Origin: Gossypium raimondii | Lineage: Eukaryota > Streptophyta > Magnoliopsida > Malvales > Malvaceae | Direction of reading: 5' to 3' | Assembly: GCF_025698545.1 (NCBI RefSeq) | Contig: NC_068565.1 | Location: 124,001-188,000 of the forward strand | DNA: 64,000 nt | In this document: positions 23,871-38,100 of the stretch, piece by piece | How positions within the stretch are numbered: position 1 is the stretch's first letter | How the letters are laid out: each line of letters begins with the position of its first letter | Notes under the pieces: generated by a model | The model's database searches: none | The model's input: the letters and a program-made list of their open reading frames with translations, nothing else | Told to the model about the DNA's origin: nothing | Position numbers and translations under genes: made by a program

Positions 23871-24856
23871 CTAAGAAACCAAGGCCTCTATGCTAGCTTT
23901 CTTTGCTGTTTTACAAACAGGACAAGAATCAAGCAAGGCTTCACAATTCTTACATGAACAAAGATGTCTGCAAGGAAGGAACAAAACACAACTACTCCGA
24001 CTATTACAACATTTGCAAACCATTCTTGTATCCTTATCTTCACAACATGATTCTGCATCGTCGACTCCATTGATGAAACAACGCGAAGCTCGATCTTTTA
24101 ACACTTCAAGCTTGTTGTTCAAACACATAGCCATTGCTTCCTTTTCATAAGCCACTTTTTTCCATCCTTGGTTATCCATCTCTAGTTTCTTCAACAGATT
24201 TTGTAATTCTATTAATTTGTTTTTTGCTTTTTGTATCTCCTCGTCTTTTTGATTCAGTAAAATCAATGCCCTCGATTCTATTTTGTTTAAAAACATAGCA
24301 ATTTGCTGGTTTCTTTGTTGCTCCAGCAACAATCGCAATCTCTCATTCTGAATAACAAGAACCAAAAAAATCATAAAAGAAAAACCGACAATGGAGATCT
24401 AAAATTATCTTTTAGTTTCTTTCAATTTCAATTCAAAAAACCAGAATAATAATAAATTTAACTCGATATTTACATATATTATCAATTTAGTCTTAATTTT
24501 AAAAGATTTAATAAATTTAATTTTTAACATTTACTGATTTACACAAATTTTGCATATTAAATTTGTTAATTTAATACCAAATTGAAAGATTATATAAACT
24601 TTGATGATTACATTTGTTATTATACCAATTGAAATGTCAATTGAAAAGGTGTTTTTACTTTTTTTCTTTTTCTTTTTACCTGTGATATGATGAACTGATC
24701 AATCTCATGTCGGTGCTGCAACTGTTGCTGTTGATGATCAAAACGGAATTGATTAAACGCGCCACTGCCAAGGCCACCATTGTCGCCGCTGCCGCTACCA
24801 CCACCACCACCAAAGCAAACATTGTCAGAATAGAACTGAGCTTCTTGTATGGCCAT
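23871..24856 (-). CDS. BOI/BRG-type RING E3 ubiquitin ligase
   Basis: Two exons (24680-24856 and 23871-24347) join in frame to 217 aa. The start MAIQEAQFYSD was chosen over the ATG 39 bases upstream because it matches the family N-terminus. Order: a Gly-rich stretch (residues 16-32); a Gln/His stretch; a long coiled coil with a WKKVAYEKEA-like core (about 60-140), the conserved BOI helical region; then a C-terminal C3HC4 RING. RING residues: VCKCC, LPCRHLCSCKNC and CPVCKTAKKA. Family members ubiquitinate targets such as BOS1 and act with DELLA proteins in stress, cell death and gibberellin responses. The real substrate here is unknown. The RING ligands look complete. A TATA-like run lies near 25050-25058. 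Confidence 0.9.
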
Positions 24857-25099
24857 TCTTTTCCAATCAACAAACAAAACTCCCTCAAAAATCAAACCAA
24901 GAATTCAAATCAAACTCTCTTTTTTTCTTCTCAAAATCAGATAAAAAACTCAGATATTTTTATCATTTTTTCTCACTTGGATCAAAGAAAACTCTTTTTT
25001 GAACAAAAAGGAAGTGAAAAGGGTGATGAAGTCAAAGATATGAAGATGAATATATATACACGAATTTTGAATGCACAATGTATTAAAGTAACTGAAAAA

Positions 25100-25800
25100 A
25101 ATACATAAAAGGAAAGACAGAGAAAAAGACAGGCTCCTAATTGCTCATAGAAATGTCAAATATGTCAGTTTAAGTCACAATTGAAAAGCCTGAAGAAAAG
25201 GATTTATTATAACAACTCCTGCCAAGTCACATTTCAACTTTTATTTATATATAGCAATTATTTATATGGAATCCAGTGGTGCTTAATTAACATTACCAAA
25301 ATAACTCACAAACTGTTGTGTTTTACTTTTTAGGTAGAACATAAAATGATACCCACGTGTTTGTTTCTAAAGTTGTCCATGGTCGGGCTGGTATCTAATA
25401 AAAATTTAGACTCAATTCATATTCTCCGAGTCATCTCAAAAAATATTTTAAAAATTTATCCAAACTTGACCTGAATAAAAATATTAAAACTCGTTCTAAT
25501 CTGCCTGTATTAAATTTTTTACGCCTTCAATGTCGATGTATCATAATTAAATTACTTGTTGAATTTAGTGTCATTAGTCAATTTAATACAAATTTACTTA
25601 AAAAATATGACCTAAAAAGAATCTTTTAAGAAAATAATAAAATATTTAAACAATGATGTTTTTGTCTTTCACCGTCTTTATATTTAAATAAAACAATTAA
25701 AACCAAATAATAGAGTTTGAAATCGAAATAATAGGAATCTACACAAATATTTTATCAATCCACCTCTGATTTTCTTTCACCCCATCTGCTATTGCGACAT
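25100..25800. other. AT-rich upstream region of the RING gene
   Basis: No gene is visible. The part nearest 25050 includes a TATATATA stretch about 195 bases upstream of the RING gene ATG. The remainder is AT-rich spacer. Confidence 0.4.
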
Positions 25801-25808
25801 AATATATA

Positions 25809-26126
25809 GGTTAAAATATATCATAAGTTCTTGTAATTTTTATAAAATTTGAATTTAATCTCTATTTTCATATTTCAACATTTAAATACAACTGTTAACA
25901 CTTATTTTGTTAAATTCACGTTCATTATAACATCATTTTTAGTTAGATGGATGGTGAGTATTTTCTTAATTTTAAAATGTCACACCAATAAATTTAAAAG
26001 TGTTAAAAATAGAAGAATAATTTTAAATTTTAAAAAGTAGAGGAACTAAAATCCTGGAAAATAAAAGTATAGGGACTAAATTTTAAATTTGTAAAGAGTT
26101 AGAGGGATATATGACATATTTTAACC
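25809..26126. mobile_element. MITE with TA flanks
   Basis: GGTTAAAATATATCATAAGT on the left is mirrored on the right (complement GGTTAAAATATGTCATATAT). The dinucleotide TA lies on both sides (25807-25808 and 26127-26128). It is about 318 bp long with no ORF. TA flanks fit a Tc1/mariner-like insertion, but the terminal sequence is not the standard Stowaway end, so the class is uncertain. Confidence 0.6.
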
Positions 26127-26368
26127 TAATAATATATTAGATCCCGACAGAGCCCACAAGGATCCAGCCCATTCTGGCTTCTAACATGGGACTTTGGGCT
26201 ATCTATCTGTGCGTTCTTTCGTGCCTTTCAATGAAGGCTTAGCCCTCTCACGTTAAAACATAAATACATACACAAATTAAGAAAACAATCCAAAACCCTT
26301 ATAGCTTCGCTTTGGTTGCTTTCAGTTTTGGCGGGAGGATAGAGGAGAGAGATCTCTGCGAATAATCC

Positions 26369-28565
<2,197 letters not shown>

Positions 28566-30066
28566 GCCATAGAAGTTGGATTTAGAGTTTTAAGGATATG
28601 ACCTTTTTAAGTAAGATCATTGTGAGTTTATAATAATGTTTTGTATGTGAACAGCTTTAGGAGTCTTTTAACGTGTAACTTAATATTCAAACCTTGTGCC
28701 TGCTGTTGAACTAAATTTGATGTAAAACTTAAGACACTGAAGTTTGGTTTCAACTTGATTGAGTTTTATCGCCGACCCTCTAACTTAAATTTAACTTGTA
28801 TTATTGCGGATATATAAAAGGTTACGTTATATTAGTTGTCATTCGATTATGGTTTATTTCTCTTTTTTTTATTTACCAAAATTTACCAAAAATAAAAAGT
28901 TACAAAATAATTTTTAACTACTAGTAAATCTTTTTGTCACTCAGTTATTAACTGACTGAAAAATTATAAAGTAATATCTCAACTATTCAATTTTAACTTT
29001 TTTGTCACGAATTGGTTAATGTAAAAGTGAAAATACCCAAAAATTTTAGATAAATGAGTGACAAAAAAAAGATAGAATTGAATAGTTGGGTGGCTAATTA
29101 ACCCATAACAAAAAAAAAAAAAAATCCCTTTTAACAAAACAAAAGGACTTGTACCAGATTGCAATGAACAAGACACATCTAAAAGGAAATTCAAGATCAA
29201 GTACTCATTTTATCTTTGCCAACTAAACAGTTCAACCATCTTTTTTTCCAATTTGAGAGCCACATTTGTGGCAACTAACAAGCTCGAACGCGGCTATTGT
29301 TAGGCACAGTTAGCAGTTACAGGAAAAAACTGTAACATTCAACGACTCCCTCACCGTTCTACAACTACGAGTTTCTCATCAGACATTCATTGATCAAAAC
29401 CTCGGTTAAAAGATGGCACTTACCCTCTTTGAGCAGGCATCTCCGGCCTTCCTAAAACCAAAAACTTTGTAAGCTACCAATGTCAATCGCAAGCTAGGGG
29501 ACTGCAGGGAGTGAAAACTTGAAACTCACCTGCTATGGGGGCTCACACCTCACAGTATTTGAAACATCATAGATATTCCACCTTAAATTCTGTAATTCAG
29601 CAATAAAAGAGTTCATATAGCTCAGAAAGACGGAACTAGAACTCAACGAAACGAGGGCAAACTTCAATAACAGCAAAATGGTATAATGAAAAACACACTA
29701 ATCCGCAAAAGCACCTATGAACTTTTTAAATTCATCGGCAAAGCATAGCATCATCAATCATAATTAGCTATAGATCTCATACATCGTAGGCAGGAAAAAG
29801 GGATAAGGAGATTTATTGAGTTTAGCTCCCAGACTCTACGAGCTATAATCCAGAAGTTTCCACTTTACAAGTTTGTCGTCTTTAAAACCATAAAACCATC
29901 TCAGATAAACCATAACTACGGAATTAACATGAAAGGGAAATGAAAATTGATAAAAATGAAAAAGCAATGCAACCTGAGGGAGGGTGATGGATCCAAAAGA
30001 AACCTGCTTGTTGGAAGACAAATATGTACCCCATAAAATATGGATAATGCTCGCCTCAACAGTTCT
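28566..30066. other. Convergent 3' flanks of the MSI-like and bZIP genes
   Basis: The MSI 3' untranslated region runs from 28566. About 28880-29110 is a decayed repeat with inverted 'tttttgtcac' motifs. From about 29200 to 30066 the sequence is less AT-rich and probably represents the 3' untranslated region of the bZIP gene on the minus strand, possibly itself spliced. No other gene is supported. Confidence 0.4.
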
Positions 30067-31482
30067 TTAACCTGCTGTAGCTGGACGAACACCTCCCAAG
30101 AAAATAAATATCAGTATCAAAGCCACAACATAATCAAAAACAGTGTTACACATTGCATGCAGCTATATTCCGTTTTTAAACAGTCATTGGTCAATACAGC
30201 TTATAATATTTGGAATATTGCATGAACAAGTTCAAATATCTGTTAAAAGGCCTCTCTTAGATTATAGCTCATACACCATAAAGACTTGAACACGTCCGTG
30301 TCAACACCTAAATATACAAATAATGATCCGCGACTCGTGGTGGTTCTTAAATCTTATGTAAATCTTTTGCCATTCCTCTACTAATAATTCTAAACTCGAA
30401 TGGTAGATGTGTACTAGATGATGATATATTCAAAACAATACTCAACTCTAGACACACAGGAGAAAAAACTACTTTCAGCAACCCTAACAAGGTACACGAA
30501 GCAAAAATCGAGCACAATATCTTATCTAGAATATTAAAATGTTGGATTGGAAATTCGAAGCATGAAAATAGTGAAGCAAATAACTAAAGCTGACATACTA
30601 GTTACAGAAGGTGATAGAATAAAGTTTGGATATATCATATCACACATTAACTTTCCAATATTTATCATATATTACGAGAAAGAACTCCTAAATTTTACCT
30701 TTTCTCCTTTTTGTGCCAGAAGAATTGCCATTGGACGCTGCACTTCCAACCCCACCTCCAGGAAGCTCCTTTGCTCCAGAGTTTTGACTTGCTAAGCATT
30801 GAATATCATCAAACTCACACCCATTAAATCCATGTCCGTCCAGCGCTGTGGCTTCTCCTGTATTACCTTCGACCTCGGGTTGAAGGCAATACATCTGATC
30901 ATTGCATTGTATATTGCAGGGATTCATCAAATAAGCACCAGGCAAATTCAAGGTGTTAACATTATTAGCTGTTGGTTTCTGATAAGGAAACGAACCAATC
31001 TCCCCTTCAATTCTTCCTCGAACATCCACAAGCAAACACTTAAGTCGTGCAATCTCAGCCTCCAATGCAGCTTGCCCTTGCAATCTCTTCAACAGCTGCT
31101 GGTTCAATGTCCTCAACCTGACAACCTCGTCTTCCAACGAGGCTGCTCGTGCCTTAACCTTTTGCCTATACTTCCTAACAGCTTCTCGATTACCCAAAGA
31201 TCGTTTCTTTGGTTTCTTCTCCCTAGAACCCTCTGTGTCATCAGCAGCAGCTTCATCTTCAGTTGAGGCAGGCACGATTTTGGTATGAACATGGAAACAG
31301 GTGTGTGTATGAGAATTATCAGGGCCAGGTGGGTTGCAAGTGTGTGTATGCGTACATGCATGAGAATCATTGAGTATTTCATTGAAAAAACTGTCCATCG
31401 AGCAACTGCTTGGAATATCACCCATGCTATTGCCACCAGAAAACACTTCGTGGTTTGAAAAATCGAGCTCCCCTTCGTCCAT
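30067..31482 (-). CDS. F-group bZIP transcription factor, bZIP19/bZIP23 type (zinc-deficiency response)
   Basis: The main exon is 30699-31482. The start MDEGELDFSNHEV was chosen over the ATG 36 bases upstream because it matches the family. The Cys/His-rich sensor has two parts, CTHTHTCNPPGPDNS and HTHTCFHVHT (about residues 48-75). In Arabidopsis bZIP19/23 this motif binds zinc and controls activity. The basic region is NREAVRKYRQKVKARA (about 108-123), followed by a leucine zipper (LEDEVVRLRTLNQQLLKRL). A splice from AAAG|GTAAAA to a 26-base last exon at 30067-30092 gives the ending KRRKGVRPATAG, resembling Arabidopsis KRKGEPRAAKAV, and 269 aa in total. Reading through instead stops at 30688, giving KRRKGKI and 264 aa. 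Targets in the family are ZIP metal transporters and nicotianamine synthase genes. The gene looks intact. The last exon is inferred. Confidence 0.88.
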
Positions 31483-32560
31483 TACAACTAAAAATCCCCC
31501 CCAAAGAAAGGGAAACACTTAAATCTATTGAAGGAGAGACAAATTTACGATTTTGAACCTGAACCAAACAATAATTCACACCCAATTAGCAAGTAACAAC
31601 ACCAATATATATATAAATGGAAAAATCCTAATAATTTCTATATGCATACTTTATACAATATATATATATTCTTCAAAGCACCCATTACAAGATTAAGAGG
31701 AATTTTCAACTCAAAACAAATATCACCAATCATAATCAGCAAAAAGGAAGTAGACAAAAGAAAGCCTTTGTTTAAAAAAAAAAACAGCAAGTTGAACAAC
31801 CTGGGATGATCCGAACAATTCGATATAATTAAGGTTCAACAAGAAGCCAAAAGGACAATGAATCGAAAACGAGCATCGTAATCATAGATTCGACAAATCG
31901 AAAACCCTAGAAAATAATCAGCATCCCCTTTTATGCATTTTCCTTTGCTTTACAAAAAGATATAATGAAAATAACTACAAAGCTAAATAACAAAACGAAG
32001 AGAGTGGGGTTCTTTTTACTTTTAATATTGGTGAAAAAATGGAAAATTCATACAATTTTGAAAAGATTCCTAAAATGGACGTACCGGAAAAAAAAAAGGA
32101 AGAAGAAATGGAGAGCTGAAAGTTGCAGAGATTCCCGTCTTTTTTTTCTGGGTCTGAAATTGTGGAGTCCTTGTTGCTCTTAATTTATACGTACTTGAGG
32201 GACTTAGTTATAAATTTAAAAAATTTATATTGAGTGAAATACTATGGTGTATCGTTGTTTATGAATTGGAATGTGTAACTCAGGTTTGTTACCGTTTGTA
32301 TTAAATTATCTTCCACGTGAATGATGATGATGATGATGATGGGGTTGTTTGTGGGCAACGAAAATTCGAAGGAACTTTGGGTCAATTGTGGAAAATTGGG
32401 GATTTTTGGGCCCTATATAATGTGAATGTTTAAAGTCTTTGGTCCCCACTCCCACTAATTTCACAAGTCATGTTTTTTTTTGTTCATTATACCTTAAATA
32501 AGACATATCACAATAAAATTTTCCCCGATCAATATATTTTGGAGGTCTTTCTATTATATT
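31483..32560. other. bZIP upstream region with an (ATG)n microsatellite
   Basis: The leader and promoter of the bZIP gene lie here, probably with a leader intron as in Arabidopsis relatives, although I cannot fix its borders. An ATG/GAT trinucleotide run occupies about 32321-32342. No other gene is supported. Confidence 0.4.
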
Positions 32561-32564
32561 TATA

Positions 32565-32760
32565 TGGATATTATCAAATTAATCTTTTTATTATTAAATA
32601 GATGAATTAAGTTTTCATACTGTTAAAAAAAATCAAATAATGCTAAAATGAAATAGAGCTAATATCTGTTATCTAAAAAATATCCTGAAAATTATTATTT
32701 TTTCAATTGTAATTCAATTCTAAATAAAAAATTTTCATTTATAAAATCATAAAAACTTTA
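32565..32760. mobile_element. Decayed half-copy of MITE family B
   Basis: The order of motifs ('attatcaaattaatc', 'gaaatagagctaatatctgtt', 'tttcaattgtaattcaatt') follows the left half of the elements at 55424-55791 and 55843-56245 in SYT1 intron 10. The right half is missing. Confidence 0.45.
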
Positions 32761-32799
32761 AAAATAAATAAGAAACTAATTTCATCTCATGCAGTTATG

Positions 32800-33249
32800 C
32801 ACTCTTCGAATAGGAATCCATTTTCTAAAAGATCCTAGCTTTCGTGCTTTGGTGAGTCTTCGAGATCCTTTCGACGACCTATCTTGTGTTGAAGAGATAT
32901 CTATATGATCCAATCGATTGTGTAAAGCCCGCGGTAGCAACGGAACCGGGAAAATTATACAAAAAAGACAGTTCTTTTTTTTTCCTATTATATTAGTATT
33001 TTCTATTCTATTAGTATTAGATTAGTATTAGTTAGTGATCCTGCCTCCGTGAGTCATTTCTTCCATGATTAACTGTTGGCGCTAGTCCTAGTCCTACATT
33101 TCATTTTGCCTCTGTGGACCAAAGAGAAAGGGGCTCAACGGGAAGAGGATTGTACCATGAAAGAAGCAAAGAGGTCAACCTCTTTCAAATATACAACATG
33201 AATTCTAACAATGCAATAGAGTTGGACTTTCATACGAATCCGAATGAAT
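32800..33249. other. Nuclear insert of plastid DNA (NUPT), inverted-repeat region
   Basis: About 450 bp matches, from memory, the plastid inverted-repeat spacer in the rps12-trnV region. Recognised stretches include 'cgtaaagcccgcggtagcaacggaaccgg' (32916-32950, allowing changes), 'aaaagacagttc', 'gaagaggattgtaccatga' and 'ggtcaacctctttcaaatat'. It is less AT-rich than its flanks, has sharp borders and contains no ORF. Scattered differences from the plastid sequence, many of transition type, suggest it is not recent. The match is recalled, not computed. Confidence 0.7.
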
Positions 33250-35142
33250 ACTATTAACCATTTAAAAAGTCTACTAATATGCCAAATAAACTTTGACACT
33301 TACTAATGAAGTTTATGTAATTCTTTTTAAAAATTTAATTTAATTGAAAATTATTGCTTACAAAAAAGTTCTGACAAATAAATTATTGATTACTAAATTA
33401 TCTCCTACCTTTTAAAATAATGAAACAATAGCTTTCCTTGGTGATGTGGGACTTGACACTTGAGCTAATTAAACAAGGTAGATGGGAAATAGCATATAAT
33501 AAAAGCTGCGAGTCAAGCCTATTTTAATTATGCTTCAATCTATCATTAGAAATAAAATGAGAAATGAAAGAGAAAGCGCTGGTTGTTTTTAATTGTTTGA
33601 CCTAGAAATAGCACAAAGACCCAGCTGCCCTACCCTGAAATTATTACCTTTCTACACATGGATTTTAATTTCAGAGTGTTTGGTGAGCTAATTTGCAGTT
33701 TTGAGCCCTTTGAATAATGGATTGAAGACACGAAGATCAAGCAACCACATACAATAAATTACTCTATTAGTAAATTTATATTTCAATCATTTAATTTTAA
33801 AAATTTATTAAGTAATCACTAAATTATTTGTTGTTGTATGACATTCTCTATTCACACTACATTCATCAATCAAACGTCGCAAATCTACTAACTAAAATCC
33901 AAACAACTTTCAAAGAATAACCTTCTTCAATTTTCGACACTAATCTTTATACCAACTTATATCTAACATATGTTCTACTTGTTAATTAGGACTGAAACAC
34001 TATATTGATTGTCAAATCATCACTTATAACTTGCTAACTAGTTTTGGAAAAATGTTATCTCAATGTCCTAATAATAACTTCTAAAGAATCCAATGATTCA
34101 AATGAAAATTTTAAATTTTTAAATAATTTAATAATTATTTTATAATTTTGTAAAATTGAATAATTAATAAAGAATGTAGTTTACTCAAAAGTGTAAGCAA
34201 CCGCATCTGATTTATTTAAATGGTTGTTTTCAATATTTTAACGCTTTGTTTATGCATTACCATCGATAAAAACGAAATATAAGACTTAATATAAAAATAC
34301 CAAAATAAAAATTTATTTTGAAAGAGCTTAAATTAATAATTAATGTTTAAAAGTAGCAGAAAAGAAAAACAAAATTTCTATTTATTCAAAAACTAAGACT
34401 TCAATTAAATTATTAATATTAAAAAAATTGTCTAAACCGAGACCCTACCTACCCCTAGATTCAACCCTACATTAAAAATTAAAACTACCTAACGGAGCAT
34501 ATCAACGAACAAGATTCATATAAATGGAATGTACACCCTTTTATTTTTTTTCTTCTAACGGAACAAAAACAAAATTGTATCGAATTTCCTCATTTATTCA
34601 TTTTCCTTCCACCATTTATGCAATATATATATATATTCAAATATAATTTCTATTTATATACAAAACTCTTGGAACTGCATGCAACAACGCGTCACAAAAA
34701 TCCTCGGATGTGCTTGTGTTGCAGTCCCCATTTCACCTGAGATCACAATTTAAACAAAAAATGCTCACAAATGGGAAAAATTAAAAAAGGTTGAGATCAA
34801 TCATTTACACACAGCATTTAGGGCTCTGAGTTGGAGTATAAACGAGACACGTGTACTTGCATCAGCTCGAAATAAACACAAATTCAGCCAAGGTTATTAT
34901 CGAGTTGAGTCCGTAACTCGGCATGATAACATCCCTAGCAACTATGAGCATGAAGTATGAACAGATGATCTACCATTAAAGTTGCAACGAACCTTGCCAA
35001 TGCGAAAAAATATGGAAGAGCAGCGATGAGAAGCCATAGCTTGAGCAAAAAATAACGAGCCGCTTTGAAACATCAAACAATCGCAGGTGAAAAAATTGAC
35101 CAGATTGTGTCAAGAGTATACACAGGTCTCTGCCTTACGAAT
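33250..35142. other. Spacer and 3' flank of the UPL3 gene
   Basis: 33250-34560 is AT-rich and I see nothing supportable in it. From about 34650 to 35142 the composition rises and this is most likely the 3' untranslated region of UPL3. Confidence 0.4.
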
Positions 35143-38100
35143 TCATGATAAATCAAAAGACCCTTGCCCTTCACTGATTGCATATAGTAATTTTTTATAC
35201 AAAATTTCCTGTTCAGATAGCATCCGTTGAAATGAAGATAGTAAGAGTAGTATAAGGATAATCATGAAAGATCAATCTAGTTACTAACTGATCATACCTT
35301 GGTAGAATATGGAGGAAGCTTCAAGTAATTAGCACAAGTCATGACACTGGGCAAGTCGTCATCAACTGATTCCGAGGGCGAAGAATGCTGTGAATTCATA
35401 ACAACAAGCGTAAAGAACCATGAACAAAAAAAGAAAGAAAAAAGAGATCTAGACAGGCTGAATGAAATATTTACAGTTAAGCTAGAAATTATAACAAGTA
35501 GACCGACACCTTCCAATTCCTAAGAACCAGACACCATAAAAAGGCTAACAGGACTATGGTTAAAGATGCCTTGGCCTGAATCATAACATTGCCCATATGT
35601 GTTTAAAAACATTGGAGCTAGTGCATGTAAGAAGCACAATCGTTCTATGCACTTAAAAAATTGGCATGAATAAATCAATATGTAAATCCCACTTCGACCT
35701 GACTTCCAAAAATTATCTTAAAATCGGCATGAAGAAATCAGTACTTAAATCCGACTTTGACACAACTTTCAAAATTATCTTAAAATTTGTAGACCGCAAG
35801 ACGGCATGTCAACATCAAAACAACAATGTAAATGGAAAGAAACTTGAAAACTTTTTCAATCTAACTTGTCACCTTTCTAACAATGGTCAGTTTAGGATTC
35901 AGCACTGCCAGACCACCAGGTGGAAGTCTGGGGGCACCAGTAACAAATTGGCAGAAGGCCCGTTGCTGATCTGGTGTAAATTCTCCCATAATTTCGAGTA
36001 ACTGCAAAATCACAAAACCAAACATTATTAAGGATCAAATAAAGATTTAAACCAGTAACTAGACGTCAAAATAATTAAATGACTGCTAAGAAGAAATATA
36101 CATTAATGATCACTGGGCTCTTTGCGGTATATCCGTGATCAAATTTTATGTGATCAGCAAGTGTCTCAGCCTACATAAGTAGAAGTTAAAATTGTTAAAT
36201 CATACCAGACAACCAGTTCTAATTAAAGAAGTTAGCACTATATTATCAGACAGTTCGAGTATCACATTACCTCCCACAACTCTCTGCGACCGCACAGCAA
36301 ATAGTCCAACTCTTGCGGAGTAAATATTTGTAATGAAGCAATATCAAAAACCTGCTTATTAACTAATATATTAGCATGGCAATGAAATCCCTAACACAGC
36401 CCCATAAATGCAAATAATTAAGAAGGAAATCCATAATGAAAATCAATGAGTGGTTAATCAAGAAAACTCCGGAATTAGGAAAGCAATCGGACCTGATTAA
36501 ATCCAGCTCTAAATGCCTCCATTTGCCGCATAATTCCAGTCTTGACAGTTGCATCAACCACCAAAGATATGTATTCCTCCAAGTTGTTGATATCCACCTG
36601 ATGTATTTAACCCAAACTTAGAATAATCTATTAACAGGCAAAAAAAACGGTGGGAGAATAGAATGAGAATTTGAAATATACAGTTTCATCCCCTGGCTTC
36701 AATATGTAGTCTGGATGGCCAGGAAGTGTAAAGTCCAGACAAAGGTCTTCTATTGGGGCTCCACGGAAGCGTAAATCAGCAATTGCATCACCACTGTCAT
36801 CACCCATCAATTCTAAATATTTCTTTCGACAAACAATAAGATGTAATTCTAGCAAAATTTTCCCAAACTCAGAGTCAAATGACGGGATATCATGCAAATC
36901 AAGCTCCTGCAATGGATTATAAAATGACAGTTTTAGCCACAAAAGTAGAAAGATCATTGTGGCAATACTTAAATTTTATAGGTATTAAAATATGCGATCT
37001 AATGCAATCAGCTTACTTCACCAAGCACAAGTTTATAAAATGATGTTGATAGGGGCAGGTCTAAAAGCCGTCCATCTTGAAGAGCTTTTGCCATCACACG
37101 CCCCACCAGCCGGAAATACTCAATTACTTTAGAAAATTCACTACCTTCAGAAGCATCAGCATTTAGCTGCCAAGGTCGAGGGAACAACCCTAAAGGAGCT
37201 TGAATCATAACTCCATCAATGGTAGTGGAACCAGCAGTTTTTCCTTCTTTCTTTTCATCACCATCAATTTCCATTAATGACTTATTCCATGTAGAATTTG
37301 ACCTCCACATTCCAAGTTCAAACTTTTGCAACTCATGACTTAAAAGTGTATAGAACTCCAAAGTAGGACCCGATCCAGTTCCAACTTCTCCAAAGTATTC
37401 AACTTCAAGAACAGCTTTTTGAACAGAATACATCTTCATTACTTTTGCAGCAGAATCCAAAATGCGGTCCCGGGAGATGCGAACTTTTTGCCGCTGTAAT
37501 CTACCAACCCTCACCTCTCTCTCATTAGTTGACCCATGGCCATCGGCACTCTGCTGTTGCTGAAGACGATATAATGCACGAGACAACCCAAAGGCAGTTG
37601 AATAAAAGTACTGCCTTCGTGTCTCAAAAGGAAATAAAAAGGGGCATGACTTTGTCAACTGGTAACACCAGGACGGAAGGTTTCCACTGCAGAGAACAAG
37701 GGCATCCTGCATTTGCCTAGCCAGTTTTGGAGTGAGCTTACCATTAATAAATTCCTCAGAAGGAACTCTAGAACCAGTGAGAATCAACTCATCTAGATTT
37801 GAAATTTTCCCCTCAGCAAAATTGTCGGAAAATATCTGAAACCTTAATCGATGCGCAAGCTGATTCAAACCCTCTAACACACGCAACAGTGCCAATATAT
37901 TATAAGTAGGGTTAGATCTTTCTAGATCACAAGGAAGTTCCCCTTGCAAGATGCTGTCCAAAAGTGACATTCTATGAGTTTGGGGAACAGAGTTGGAGCT
38001 GGAAGAACCAGATTTAGTAGAATTGGATTCTGTAGTAGAACCTGATCCCCCAACAGATGATCGGTCAGCTTGGCTGTCTGCCCTCTGATATGTTATTGTG

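Noticed and set aside
32800-33249. Possible noncoding RNA gene
   Set aside because: The resemblance to plastid spacer DNA explains the composition and sharp edges better.
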